Positions 31,961 to 43,875 of a DNA stretch of 64,000 nt are shown piece by piece. Source of the stretch: Harmonia axyridis (Eukaryota; Arthropoda; Insecta; Coleoptera; Coccinellidae); NCBI RefSeq assembly GCF_914767665.1, contig NC_059502.1, forward strand, positions 12,028,001 through 12,092,000, given 5' to 3'. The notes beneath the pieces are model-generated. The model saw nothing but the letters and a program-made list of their open reading frames with translations, was not told the DNA's origin and did no database searches. Numbering within the stretch: the first letter of the stretch is position 1; each line of letters opens with the position of its first letter. A program made the position numbers and the translations under genes.

Positions 31961-34050
31961 TATAGAACCCTGGCTATATGATTCCACGGAACTCAAAGGT
32001 GTACCTTGAACAGAACAGAATTGACAAACTTGATTTTGTCAGAAACGTATCCATTTGAATAAAAACAGCCATATCTTTTTTCTTTGAATAACAAATGACT
32101 TGTGTGGTACCTTTTTGAAATCACTATAAAATAGACAATTTATTGGTGTAATGTGCAACAGTAGCTAGGTAAATTTTGGTTCCACTACGATGGGCTAAAT
32201 TTCATGAACAAAATAATCCACTACCAAAATTTCCAATAAAAATATTTCTCATAGCCCCCCTTTAAAATGTTCGGAGGATGTTTTTAATGTAAACGTTAGA
32301 ATCATTCTTCAGCAATATTTTACTGAAGAAATTAACCAAAAAGGTGTAAAATTGTACCAACCGTAAGGACAAAACTATTGAAAGGGGCAAAAATTCATTA
32401 TTTTTCAAAAAAATATCTTGAAAACGGCAAGACTTTTATAAAGGGAATTTTGTCATAGCAGGTGGGTTATCCGTCGATCTACATTCTCCCTCGGTTTGAC
32501 GTGGTCTTTACGGGACACCCTGTATATTACTAAACTATATTATATTACTAGCCTGTTGTCATATATCGGATTATTATCAAAAATTCAAAAGTGAAATTGT
32601 TTCCATACCATGTTTTGGAGATAATGGTGTCACTCAGTAAAATAGTAATAATTTTCTAAATACTCACGAACCACCAATCTCGAATGCTTTCGAACGTGCC
32701 TAACTCGGGGCAAAACTACCAAACATGGGAAAAGTTTGAATTGGCTGACCGCCCCGCGACTTTGGGGTGAAAATGGATTTTGGGGATTGCAACGAAATCA
32801 GTGCTGCCAGATTTTTATTTGTATCAGGTGAACCGGGAAAACAGTGGAAGTTTCATTATTATACAACGATGAGTCCAAAACTGAAACGAGGGAAAGTAAC
32901 CCTAAGTAATTTCATGTAACTTTTTCCTATTGATGCACTCCTAATATTTATAAGTGATTTCTTAAATATATTTTAAAGTGAACGGTATGGACTAAATAAA
33001 TTGGGAACAAGAAAAGTTCAATGGAAAATGTCAAAGTTTTCTGTGTTCTGTAATTCAAATTATAGACTTCAAAATAATTACTTCCTATTGTATTCATTAA
33101 CAGCAGTAGATCTCCTGTCGAAACAGGAGAACTGGCAACACTAGTTGAAACTAAAAGAGAATTGCACTTATTTGGATTCGACCCTCGCTAAGCATCTGCC
33201 CGAGATGTGACAGCCAGCACGACAGGTTGCCGGTATTAAGGTGTTCTTTGCGTGATGTCTGCGTTTATGGGAAAATGAGATATGGGTGGAAGAAATGTAT
33301 GTTTGCCTGTCTCTTTCCCTTGTCCTTTCGGACACTTGGGGTAATCCACATTCGAGAGGACTTCCGGTGGCTGTCTGAACTATCCGTGCGAAAACTCTTG
33401 ACAGTCTGCAACAAATAATGAGTTTCTGTCTAAGGCCAATGTGTTTCTTATATTTGAAGGAATTTGAAATTGATGAGATAGAAACGAAACTTTTTTATTT
33501 CAATTCGTAAGTTATGACAAATATGTCTTATATAGCTGATGAGAGGTTGAATGCCACCAATTTGTGTGGCTAGCTTAAGATGCGATCTGTCAAAACAAAC
33601 TTGAAACGTAGTCTGTTACGAGTTATCTCAGTGTTGGATAGTACTTTAGTGGTTATAAGATTGATGAGTGATTAGCAAAACAAATATCATCATATCAAAA
33701 TAAGTTCTGAGCCGAGGACAAAGTTCTCTTACCTTCAAATGAGCAAAAGAGAAATAGTAATGACTTAATAAGTGTTTTCCAGACTTTGCTCCATCGACAA
33801 CATCGATTGAAAACTGATCCAGAAAAACAAATTCGGCTCTAATGAAGAATTGGTTATCGATTTTGGAGCTTTTGTAGCCTCTTTTCACAGAAAAGATATT
33901 GAAAAGTAAGAGGAGTTTTGGAGTACATGTACCATTCTTGAATGTGAATATGTTGACAAATAAAGTTGAATTTTTAAGAGGAATGTGTCTTTACTGTTTG
34001 GGTCCTAGACTTAATGAGTGACGCGTTATATCAAATGAACGAAAGTCCAA
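31961..34050. other. No gene seen
   Basis: AT-rich. A GGGACACCCTGTATATTA word (about 32,512) looks like a MITE end. A small hairpin TCTCCTGT-CGAA-ACAGGAGA lies at about 33,111-33,130. No coding sequence is recognisable. Confidence 0.45.
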
Positions 34051-34447
34051 CCTTTCAAGCATGTTTGGGGTATCACGTTTTCGTGGAAATCATTAAAACA
34101 CTGATGGACGACTGACGAGAAGTTTATTGTGCACTTGGGAACATCTTTGATCACTTTATGAACTCAACTGGTCATCACCTCGTAACTTACTTCACTGAAC
34201 TCTCCTCTTCCCAGTTCTATACATAACATTATATTCAACACCGTGAATTTCTTCTTCCTTCTCTTATTCTCTAAGTTGTATACCTGCGCAATGGTGTCAT
34301 GGTGGCTGCACACTAATTAGGGTAGGGGGAAGATATTCTCTATTGTATCTTTCTGAAAAACCTATGAAGGGGAAAGTTGTATGCACAAGTAGCACGAAAG
34401 GCCATTGTTACACTAATGCAGGTACATTTATATTGAGTATTGTGACG
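34051..34447 (+). repeat. Dispersed repeat A, copy 2
   Basis: Direct-orientation copy of 8,441-8,846, with blocks matching at roughly 80% between indels. It shares the same start (GGGGTATCACG) and end (CTAATGCAGGTACATTTATA) words, which defines the repeat's extent at about 400 bp. Confidence 0.7.
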
Positions 34448-34672
34448 GCTAGATATTATGTCAAATTGCAGTATATTCCCGTTTGATATCGTTATTTCGA
34501 CTTCAGTTTGCAAGAATTGAACCTTCTCCAGGCTCTCCAGGATTTAATGTATTCAAATTTTGTTTATCTTCTTCGTCTGTTTCAGACAATCCCAGTTTTC
34601 GGAAGTTGTCAAAATTTATCTGTTCTTGTTGTAAGTTCATTATAACCCTTGTCTGCCTACTTATTACAAAGC

Positions 34673-35002
34673 ATGAATCCTAATATTCAAAGTTTATTTG
34701 ATTACAGAGGTCTTTCCTCATCAAGGAAATCTATTTTTTCCTCTTTCTCCGTCGATCCCATTCTCCAATCTTCGACCACCTCGATAAAATCCACAGTTCT
34801 GCGAACATCTCATCTCTCCGATATCCCGTCGAACGAAAATAAAAATCCTCAGGTGTCTGGCGCAATATTTCCAGGGCGTCAAAACTTGTTTCATCGAATT
34901 CGCCAGGTCGAAGTCAAACGTCGACATATGAAGTTCGAAATGCCCTTTTCGAGCGACGTAAAGGATAAATTGAATTCCATTCGAGGCGCTCAAACAAGTT
35001 GA
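34673..35002 (+). other. Unassigned 110-codon frame behind a splice-acceptor-like site
   Basis: A continuous frame, Ser-rich first and Lys/Arg-rich later, from ATG 34,673 to TGA after ...GAQTS. TTGATTACAG|AG (about 34,700-34,709) could be a 3' splice site opening it. No domain is recognised, an overlapping minus-strand frame of 127 codons is equally long, and codon use does not distinguish them. I list it only as the least unlikely host exon in this part; it may well be chance. Confidence 0.15.
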
Positions 35003-35639
35003 TTTGCCATAATTTGCTATTTTAGTGTCGGCTTTTTCTCCTTTTTGAATAGCTCCGGTTCTGACTTGGCAAGGATGTAGGTATATTTTGTGACTGCTCT
35101 TCAAGTGACTTAGACTTAGGTGGGGAGTTCAGATCGATATGTCTCAGGCAAGTGCTTCGCGATTAGTCAGTTTTGCAGTTTGTTCATGCAATGGGGAAAT
35201 GTGAGGAGTCCATAAACCTTCTCAGCGATCAGTTCAAAATTTAGTACGCTTTATTTTACGCTGGAGACCATCGATTTTTGAAAGGTTTTCACTATTATTC
35301 ATTTTAAAGAGTTTGCCAATATTTATCAATTTTTTTTCAATGACAAAAAAAATAATTAGACGAATTTCATTTTTTTATGAATTGTCACATAAAAATATCA
35401 AACAAAAAGTCTGTCAAAATCTGAAAATACGGTTCTTCTTAAATCAAAAATTGAGAAATAAAATCGTATTGTAAATTCTTGCATGTGGTAAAAGAGGACG
35501 GTAAATCAGAGAAACTCTTGAGGAGAGAGGAGTAGTTGAACATTGTCAGATCACGAGAATGCCACTTGGTATAAACCCTTCTTTAATATTTGACTCGTTT
35601 ATTTATTGTTTATCGGTAGTATCAACTTCACTAATTAAG

Positions 35640-36075
35640 TTTTGGTCCTAGGCCTTTCAATTTGACAATGATTTTCATCGATTTGTGACAAGGAGCATTG
35701 TCTTGGTGAAAGATGATTTTTTTTGCATTCGAGGACGTTTTCGCTTAGTTTTTGCCATTAAAGGATCCAATAACGTTATATTATCTTCACATGATGTTAC
35801 CTTTATCTAGAACAGCAATAAACAATATACCATACACGTTTCAAAATATGGATGCTGTTTGATATTTTGGTCGCATTGGACTGATATCTTCAATTCAATT
35901 GCTGTCTTACGCAACTTAAATTTACGATCGCCAAAACCATTTTTTGAACTTTATGGAATTCTCTTAAACTACCGAATTTAGTCGGTGGTTCTTCGATCGC
36001 TATTGCTTTGCTTGAAGCGTTATTTTTCTTATTGAAAAAGTGTTTTATTAATACACGAAATTGATATTTATCCAT
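35640..36075 (-). pseudogene. Degenerate mariner-family transposase (second lineage)
   Basis: The minus strand begins ATG at 36,073-36,075 with MDKYQFRVLIKHFF, like the N-terminus of a mariner subgroup distinct from the copies at 23, 28 and 39 kb. It is followed in shifted frames by LRKTAIELKIS (the helix-turn-helix part) and, about 250 bases later, by IIFHQDNAPCHKSMK, which carries the second catalytic Asp. The first and third Asp regions are not recognisable. Large internal deletions reduce a gene of about 1 kb to about 435 bases. A palindromic element starts 50 bp beyond it. Confidence 0.7.
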
Positions 36076-36126
36076 TCTTAAATCAACAACAAACGCACGT
36101 CACTTAACCTTCAATATCTTAATCCA

Positions 36127-36848
36127 GAGTTTTCATAACTTCTTACTGGAGCTAGAAACATGAAATAAAAACATTCTACAGGCACTTTTTCCAATATAAT
36201 CCATTTATTTTTTATTGCAATTATTTTTGAAGTTATAATACAAGTTGAAATGTAAATCATACAAATTTTATAACAAATGAAATCCCATTTTCTCCCTTTT
36301 CAAAAAAATTATGACATGATATATAAATTTTTCATCAAAATATAAAAATTATCAAAAGTTTCACACGGTAAATCAACCAAGTGCCTCTCTATGATAATTA
36401 TCTGTGAACTTCAGATAATTAAAATATTCGGTGACCACCAAGCTTTCCGGACTCAACATCGTTAGATTTTTTCCTTTGGTCACGTTTAAAGGACAACATT
36501 CATCAATTTGCAAATGTTGAAATGATCTAACTGTGTTAAATCCGGAAACCTTGGTGCCACTGAATATTCTAATCATCTGAAGTTATCATATATAGGCACT
36601 TGGTTTATGGGCCGGGTGAAACTGAAACTTGATGATTTTTATAGTTTGATGAGAAATTTATAAATCATATTATATTTTTTTTGAATGGAAAAAAACAGAG
36701 ATTTAATTTACACAAGTCTGTATTATAACTTCAGAATCAATTGCAATAAAAAGCGAATGATTACATCAATGGATTCTGCTGAAAAGGAACATGTAGAATA
36801 TTATTTTATGTTTATAGCACCATTAATGAAGGAGTTATGAGAACTTTT
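36127..36848. mobile_element. Degenerate palindromic foldback element
   Basis: The whole segment is one imperfect palindrome centred near 36,490, with arms of about 360 bp at perhaps 75-80% identity. Examples are GAAGTTATAATACA and its inverse TGTATTATAACTTC, TTTTTATTGCAAT and ATTGCAATAAAAA, and AAATCAACCAAGTGCCT and AGGCACTTGGTTTAT. There is little or no loop. It has no coding sequence and no clear target duplication. It is older than the foldback at 52 kb, judged by arm divergence. Confidence 0.8.
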
Positions 36849-37279
36849 CATTTCAGGCCATTTTCCAATTTTCTCTAATTACTTGAAAACAGTTGAAAAG
36901 GTTACGGTTTTCACCAATTGAATTCTCCAAGCAATGTAGCCGTAAATAAGAGACTTATTTTTTTCTAGCTCAAAGGGATCCTGAGATTCCCTCACTAGGC
37001 AACGAATTTGGGACACCAGATTTATGTCAAACATATGTTCTTGAAAAAAATCGATGTTTACTATAAGTAACATCAAAAATAGCTAGTGCGCTACTGATCA
37101 CTAAGTATGACAGCAATCAAGAGTTGAACCGTCTGAATTTTTCTGATGAAATGCAGCTCACAAACGAACAGACTAAGGACCGTTTCTAAAACTGAGGAAA
37201 TTCAAATCCTGCTGAATTTTCACAGCAAATGAATTCAGTTATCCCCGAAACACCCTGTATAGAAATTGTACCATTCTCT

Positions 37280-37760
37280 TCCCCCCCAACCCCAACGCAC
37301 GCCCATAATTCGATAACAACTAATCGCGTAACACCCTCTCCCCTCTCGTAAGAGTTCGCGAATTTCAGGTACACTCAGCCAGCCCGACCATCATCAACAT
37401 TGAAATCCCCGCAGGAACGTGATCAGCAGACCGAACTCTGCCGCTACTACAACACACAAGCCGCTACCGCCGCCGCCGCCAAAGTTCCCGCGAAACTTTT
37501 TTCCCCGCTGACCCCCCGCCAGTTTGCAGTTTGTAATTCTAATCCGGCGTGCATAATCCCACGAAAACTCCACTTCTGGCGTACACATGTCGTGATTAAT
37601 GAGCCCGAAATATATGTGACGTCTAGTATTGTGCGCCCGGCCGTAGAGACAGAAGAGGAGCAAGTTTGGGAATTATGTTTACGCGAGAGAGGACGGCGAA
37701 GTGAGCAGAAACCTTGCCCGTCACTGCCTGCACCGTTGATTTTCGAGTTGGTTCGATTTG
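37280..37760. promoter_or_regulatory. GC-rich island with a CCG run
   Basis: CpG-dense sequence with GCTACCGCCGCCGCCGCC and GTGATTAATGAG, bounded on the right by the Harbinger-like element. Frames of 150 codons exist on both strands but start with TTG on the plus strand and run into the transposon. I judge them composition-driven. It is a candidate regulatory island. Confidence 0.35.
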
Positions 37761-37805
37761 ATGTGGCCGAACGGCAAAGTTGCTTTACGATTTTGATTAT
37801 TCTAA

Positions 37806-38617
37806 GGCCCAGTTTCACCAAATGCTTTAATCTTGACTTGGCTCTTAAGTGAGGCCTTAGATCACGATTAATGTAATGTAGCGTTTCACCACACTCCAAA
37901 GCGCCAGTTAATCGACCAATCGCGATTTAGCACTAATCGGCCATTTTTGGAGGATTATAACCTTTCAAGTTGAGATTAATAATTATTTATCAGTATGGAA
38001 CTCTTGTCTATGTAATTATTTTTCCGGAAATTTCTAATTTTTGGGTCAATTTTATCAAAATATGACTATATGTATAGGCTCAATATTTCCCATTTAAAAT
38101 ACACGTAAACTTTGTTTTTGTGTTTTATGAAATTTATTGCAAAGAATAATTTATTGATATGTTTGATTGAAATATTATTTAAGAAGCAGTTGAACTTGTT
38201 AATAAAAATAAATAAGTTAATAAAATTACTTATATAGTTTTCTTTTCCAAAATGTGTGGTTAACTTCTGCAAGTTTCCGACATTTCGAAGCACATCACTC
38301 GACATTTTCGGCAAAAATTAACTTTGTTTTTTGTTTACAAGATGACAAATGATTTGAAATGTTATGAGTTATGAATGAATGACACCTGACACCTAGCGCC
38401 AATGGTGGTCATCACTGCTAATACGATACAGAACACTATATAACTTTTTGTTCACAACGTTGCCAAATGGTTTGACTATTTAATCGCGATTTGGTTAATC
38501 GCGATCATCTTCGGACGGGTTGATGCATGGTGAAACAGAAAACACTGTTAAGCCTGCTTTAGTAACAAACTGAGTTTAATCAATCTGGGATCAAGTGCTG
38601 TTTGGTGAAACTGGGCC
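37806..38617. mobile_element. PIF/Harbinger-like non-autonomous element
   Basis: The ends are GGCCCAGTTTCACCAAA (37,806) and its inverse TTTGGTGAAACTGGGCC (ending 38,617), flanked on both sides by TAA (37,803-37,805; 38,618-38,620). A 3-bp TWA target duplication with a GGxCC...TTTCAC terminus is typical of PIF/Harbinger. Subterminal TTAATCGCGATT words recur at both ends. At 812 bp it lacks a recognisable transposase. A minus-strand frame at 38,066-38,314 is Asn/Lys/Ile-rich and unassigned. Confidence 0.75.
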
Positions 38618-38620
38618 TAA

Positions 38621-39360
38621 AGGTATTACACCCAGAGAGGAGCGATACCGTGATTTTCAAATCACGTTGTTAAACGTGATCGTTACTTTATGATATCAGT
38701 GAAATTAAAGCGTGACGTGATCACTGCTTAGGTATCGGAATTGGGTACGTTCTGTGCTGTGCTGTGCTTGTTATCAATATTTGTATGAATCTAACTAATC
38801 TTGGCTCGTTTATCTCGAATTGGTCATTTTCTTAGAGCTGACAGATTTTTGAAATCCTTATATGGTTATGAATGATTTTGGGCATCCAATAATAGATAAT
38901 ATAAATAAAAACACAAATTCAAACGTGAATATATATTGAAAAAATTAATAAATGACAAAATTCGAATTTTATTACCACCCCCAATTAGGCAGTAATTCAG
39001 TATGTAGTTGGTTATTATTTCTTCGTAGCAAGTATTATAGTTGCACACGTTCTACAAAAATACTTCCCAAAACCGATGAAGTTGCCAAAGGTTGCTGGGA
39101 TTGTCGTAATAATGCAATTTCGGTAGTCGAAAAAGGTTCCGAAGCAATAGAAATTTACTATTGCAACAAGAAATACAGTGTTGGTATATGCGAGAGGACG
39201 GTGATATGCCCTGGAATGATACGATCTTAGATCTGTACCAACTGTGATAACGTCACGCTCTGTATTCGGTTTGCGGAACTGTGACTACTTGTGAAATTCT
39301 GATATCAGTGATTAAATCACAGTTCGTGAAATATCGGTCATCTTTAATTTAAACATGGGC
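38621..39360. other. No gene identified
   Basis: This contains a 92-codon plus-strand frame (38,952-39,230) with eight Cys but no match I recognise. GTGATTTTCAAATCACG (a palindrome, about 38,649) and ATCACAGTTCGTGA near the right end hint at another decayed inverted-repeat element. Confidence 0.35.
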
Positions 39361-40014
39361 GTGAAACTTTGCTTCCGCCGTTTTTTCGAAATACGAGGCT
39401 TTATTGTAAAAAACTTGATATACATTTATAATTCAAAGTCATCGCTGGCCACTCCTTTCTCCCATATTTCGGGCAGCGTACGAATCCCGTGTTGAAAAAA
39501 CTGGTCATCTTTTGTAGCGATCCACGAATCGATCCGATTTTTTACTTTTCCATAAGACCGGAAGTGCTGGTTAGCCAGGCCGTGTTCTATTGCTCGAAAC
39601 AAATGATAGTTGGAGGAGTCAACGTCTGGAGAATACGGCGGTTGGGGTAGGACTTCCCGTGTCATCAAGTATGTCTTGACCACTTTCGCAACATGGGGTC
39701 GAGCATTGTCATGCTGTAAAAACACTTTATCATGTCTCCGGTTGTATTGCGGCTGTTTATCTTTCAATGCTCGGCTCAAACGTATTAATTGCGTTCAATA
39801 ACGATCGCCTGTGATTGTTTCAGTCGGTTGTAACAACTCATAATACACTAGGCCGAGCTGGTCCCGCCAAATACTGAGCATGAACTTGGGAACACTCAAT
39901 ATTCGGTTTGGCCGTCGACGTGGAAGCGTGGCCGGGATATCCTCATTATTTTCTGCGCTTGGGATTATCTAATGAACCCATTTTTCGTGTCCAGTCACAA
40001 TGCGATGCAGAAAT
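39361..40014 (-). pseudogene. Mariner transposase pseudogene, copy 3 (N-terminus missing)
   Basis: The minus-strand copy keeps the right terminal repeat (ACTTTGCTTCCGCCGTTTTT at about 39,366) and the C-terminal two thirds of the transposase. Homology stops at 40,014, just upstream of the first catalytic motif. VTGDEKW is now VTGHEKW (Asp to His), HDNARPH is intact, and SPDVAPSDY is SPDVDSSNY (Asp to Asn), so two of three catalytic residues are lost. There are also stops, a frame break near 39,960 and a small deletion after KTYL. It belongs to the same family as the 23- and 28-kb copies. Confidence 0.92.
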
Positions 40015-41892
40015 CTCGAGTTATAGAAAAAGAGTACAACGACTCCCAAACTCTTTTTTTTTCCTGTTAAAATAATGGGATATCAGGAAACAGCTCATAG
40101 GTATCGTGATTCCTTTCCGAGTTATAGAACTTTTCTGAAATGTTTAAAATGTTTCACTATATTTTAGTTTCTCTTATAGTCTATTTCTATTAGTTTTTTT
40201 CATTTGAGTGATTTTTTCATTCTATAAAAATTTGTTACGATCAGGTAGCTATAAAAGAAAATTGCTGTTTTATATAAACGTAACACCCTACACATAGTTT
40301 TTTTGCACCAAATTTACGTATATTTACGGAACCCCTAGTCGGATTATGATGCCGAATAAGGAACTCAACCGCGTCATTAAAAATCCTGACCAACCCTGAA
40401 AGTTTCGAATTATTATGTTGGTTTCGTCCTAGAATTACGGTCCGACAGAATTGAAATCGACCACGTATCAGTGAGTCGGATCTTATCGTTTGAAACTATT
40501 TCCAACTCGAAATTCGAAAATTGCAGACATCCTGAAGAAATAACAATACATCGTTTTCGAAATATCATTAATTATGTTAAAATCACACCATTTCCGTTTT
40601 GAATTCCATGGAATTGAAATTTGTGGCAACTTCTATTATATCAGGAATAGGTTACAAACCAAAAGTTCATGCCCAACTAATCCTGGTACGAGATACACAG
40701 GTTTGTGGTAAATTCGCTCTCATCAGAGCTAGGTCAACGTGGCACTCTCAGTCAATATTGTAATTTCCGGATTACGAAGTCAACCGTATTATGTGAATTG
40801 AATCACAGATATTCGATGCGCATATTTGAAATTATGAGATATGGAATCGTCGATGAAATAGGATGATATCGAGCCATTAAATCAATGTGCAGGATATGAT
40901 ATCCTTTCCTGATTGAGCACAGAGTGATGCCTGTGAATAAATTGAGTAATTTGGCTGGGACTGTCCTTTTAATCTGATTCAATTGCAGTCTATTGTAGCA
41001 AAAGAGAATCTTTCCTAGACGATGATGTAAATTGTTGGCCGAGACCAATAAAAGTTGAAGTTTGGTTATGTGTTTCTACTAGAGTATACAAAAAAATTAT
41101 TTTTTCTATGAAATCGCAATCAACATTATAATAGTTTCAGGTTGTTTTTTTTAATAACGATTTTCGACTAGAGTAACAATTATTTGGTGTCATTTCTGAT
41201 ATTCGAAATGCTCGAGATGCCTTTAGTCAGCTTCGAATTTCGGACACCTTGTTATGTGTTTTCTTCAAACTTGTCAATTATTAATTAATCCTAAGTGTAG
41301 TTCTTTCCTTTAACATTGATTATTCCTGTATGGACGATTCACAGAAAGTTATTCTAACTGCCATACTTTTTCTGTGGACTGTAGGGCTCAATCTGCTTAA
41401 GAATGATCGAGCGCTCAATAGCTACTGTCTGTTGTTTTTTATTATTCTCGCTATTAACACAATTACGTGCGCCTAAATGCTTCTGCATTAGATCAATAAT
41501 TCTTATATCATAATAAAATAAGAAAGAATCATTTTCGTTTCAATTTCTATCATCTACTTTCTGTCAGGCAACCCGAAATACATCCTTCGAAGTGTCAAAT
41601 TATACTTGTTCTCTCGTTCGGAGGAAGAAGGAAAGCTCTTTTTTCTTTTCCGTACCATTTTTCCGAGAATATTTTATTGCTTACACCTTCCCATGACAGT
41701 AATGAGAACAACAAAAATGAATTATCCAATTTGGTGCAGTCATTTGAACGTCATGCCCTCACTCAATATCCTTAGACACTCTTTTATATATTAAGATACA
41801 GATGCAGAAAGCATTGATATTGTTTCTGTACTTCGAAATTTGAAAACGAGCCTCGATGTTGAAGCGTGTAACTTGCCATGTTCAAATGTCAT
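40015..41892. other. No gene seen
   Basis: AT-rich sequence with short frames only. A diverged copy of repeat D lies at 41,207-41,252. Confidence 0.45.
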
Positions 41893-41989
41893 AACCTACT
41901 CAACACAAATGACATAAGAAACGTCAAAAAAATGCACAGTGTTGCCATTATAACCATGCCCAACTGTATACTTTCTATTGAAAAACCCC
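41893..41989 (+). repeat. Short dispersed repeat C, copy 2
   Basis: It runs from AACCTACT through AAATGACATAAGAAACGTCA and TGTTGCCATTATAAC to GAAAAACCCC. It is the inverse of 13,757-13,842 and the same strand as 50,778-50,874. Confidence 0.7.
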
Positions 41990-42039
41990 CATATTCAAGG
42001 TGTATATCATTTCTCTCCCACCAGAATAAACTGTCTATC

Positions 42040-42480
42040 TGATTTATTCTCAAAGACTCAGCTATTGATTAAAATGATGAACCGACGCGAAAAAAACTCC
42101 AACTGACAACGTGGCGAAAAACATCCGATTGAAAAACGTAATTCGACAGGGCAGAAACAAACGGCTGTCATTATTGGAAATGATGAATTGGTCTTGATGG
42201 CGGTTGTGATGTTCAAGGGACTCATCGACTCACCTCCTCGTCTTGTGAGAGTAATCCCTCACGAAAGGCTGTCTCGACGACATCGGTGAGTTGTCATCTA
42301 CGGAATACAATGTCGTCCTCGAATTGATATCCTTTTTCACAGGTCCCCCCGTTACTGGGATCGAAGGCGTCCAATTTTTTTTTGCGCCAATCGCAAAAAA
42401 AGCGTATTACGCTTCTCCGAACGAAATCAATTACACCGGAGACGTTTTTATGAAATCTATAACGAGGGTTTTTGCGTAGC
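42040..42480. promoter_or_regulatory. Moderately GC-rich block, candidate regulatory
   Basis: CpG frequency rises relative to the flanks, with AGGCGTCC, GCGCCAATCGC and CCGGAGACG words. There is no convincing frame. Evidence is compositional only. Confidence 0.25.
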
Positions 42481-43875
42481 AGGCGATGAGCAGGTTGAAA
42501 TGAGGAATAACAACTGTGATTTGCTTATACACGTGTATGACGTTGAAATGAGAAGCTTCACTTCGGGATTGTGTTTACAGGGTTGAAGGAAACCTGTAAT
42601 ATACACATATAACATATTCCCTTTTCAACTGCGAAAAACCTAAAATCGGGTGAATTAGTAATGTAAAAATAACAGTTACGATGAAATAACAGAATAATCG
42701 ATATTGTGAAAATAACAGTAACTGTTAGAGTAACATAATAATCGATAACGTTGAAACATGTAACATTTCACTCAATTGAAATTTCACCTTATTATTATAA
42801 TTATCTGATTATTATGAACATTTTATAGTGATCCAAATACTCCAACTGTTCTGAAAACTTTCGATACTTTGTCTTTGCTTTCGAAATAGTCTTCAACCTA
42901 GGCAATCACCTCTTCATTAGAGCCAAATTTAGAGTCATCATATTATTGACCTTGGTTATCGATGGAGCAGCTTCTGAATTATAATTATCATCTTATAGAG
43001 CTTGCTTCTCAAGAGAAAAAGAAGTGATAAGGCACTGGTGGTTCTATCTGTGTGCTTTATTGTGTTAATAATTGTATTTTCTATTTTAATATGGTTTCTT
43101 ATTTTAAGTATTGCAATTCTTGCCATTCCTGTACAAACTAACTGTAATTATTTCTTGATTTCAGGTATTGCGGTCGAATATCACCACCGAACATCATAAT
43201 TGTGTGGTCATAACAATATTTTGAAGGTAAGTTCCTCATCAATTTGATTATAAAGATTGCGATGATATTGTAACGAATTACTTGTTTCACTTGCACCGAT
43301 AATAACGGAATATAATACTTCGATAGATAGATGTTTATTCCGAAAATTTCATACAAGATGGAAGAATAAAAAAACTTTCACAAAAAAAAAAAATTACAAA
43401 TAAACATGAGTTCCCCACTAAAACCGAAGTTGTGCGTGGGTGCTCATCCGCACTTGAAACAATCCTCTTCCCATTCTCAATTACACGTGCTAGAATGCAA
43501 ACAAAATATCCGCAACAAGACATGAAATCCAATGCATAAACCATACATTTTTAGAAAGTTCAGGTTACGATTGAATGAAATAAACGAGAATTTGTTCTCT
43601 CCTCATTCTTTTCGTAGTACAAATTTCCAAGTCGAGCAGGGTAGGTTGTTTACCCCGTTTTTCTGATGATGTTATGGTTAGTGTCAAAATTGACCAAGTC
43701 AATACATAAAATGAAGGTTATGATATAAATGAAAATGCCTGCGAATAGATCACGACCTATCATCCCAGATGTCTAGCTAATCCAAGTACTGACACATCAA
43801 TCCTAAGTGTGAATGAAGAATTCTTGTAGACAATATTAACTCATTGTACTTGTACAAAACTGTGACAAAAAAGTA
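42481..43875. other. No gene seen
   Basis: AT-rich sequence. A 65-codon frame at 43,002-43,199 is strongly hydrophobic (ILILIVF-type run), but it starts with TTG and ends at a splice-acceptor-like site; I do not call it a gene. Confidence 0.4.

Noticed and set aside
34721..35104. 127-codon minus-strand frame
   Set aside because: No domain, and it overlaps an equally long plus-strand frame with no way to separate them by sequence alone.
37400..37899. 150-codon frames on both strands in GC-rich DNA
   Set aside because: The plus-strand frame starts with TTG and runs into the Harbinger-like terminal repeat. Length on both strands is explained by GC-rich composition lacking stops.
38952..39230. 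Cys-containing 92-codon frame as a possible small secreted or zinc-binding protein
   Set aside because: The cysteines do not form a recognisable spacing pattern and there is no supporting start, splice or homology signal.
43002..43199. Hydrophobic 65-codon frame, possible membrane protein
   Set aside because: TTG start and an AT-rich T-run composition that yields Ile/Leu/Phe by chance. No flanking gene signals beyond one acceptor-like AG.
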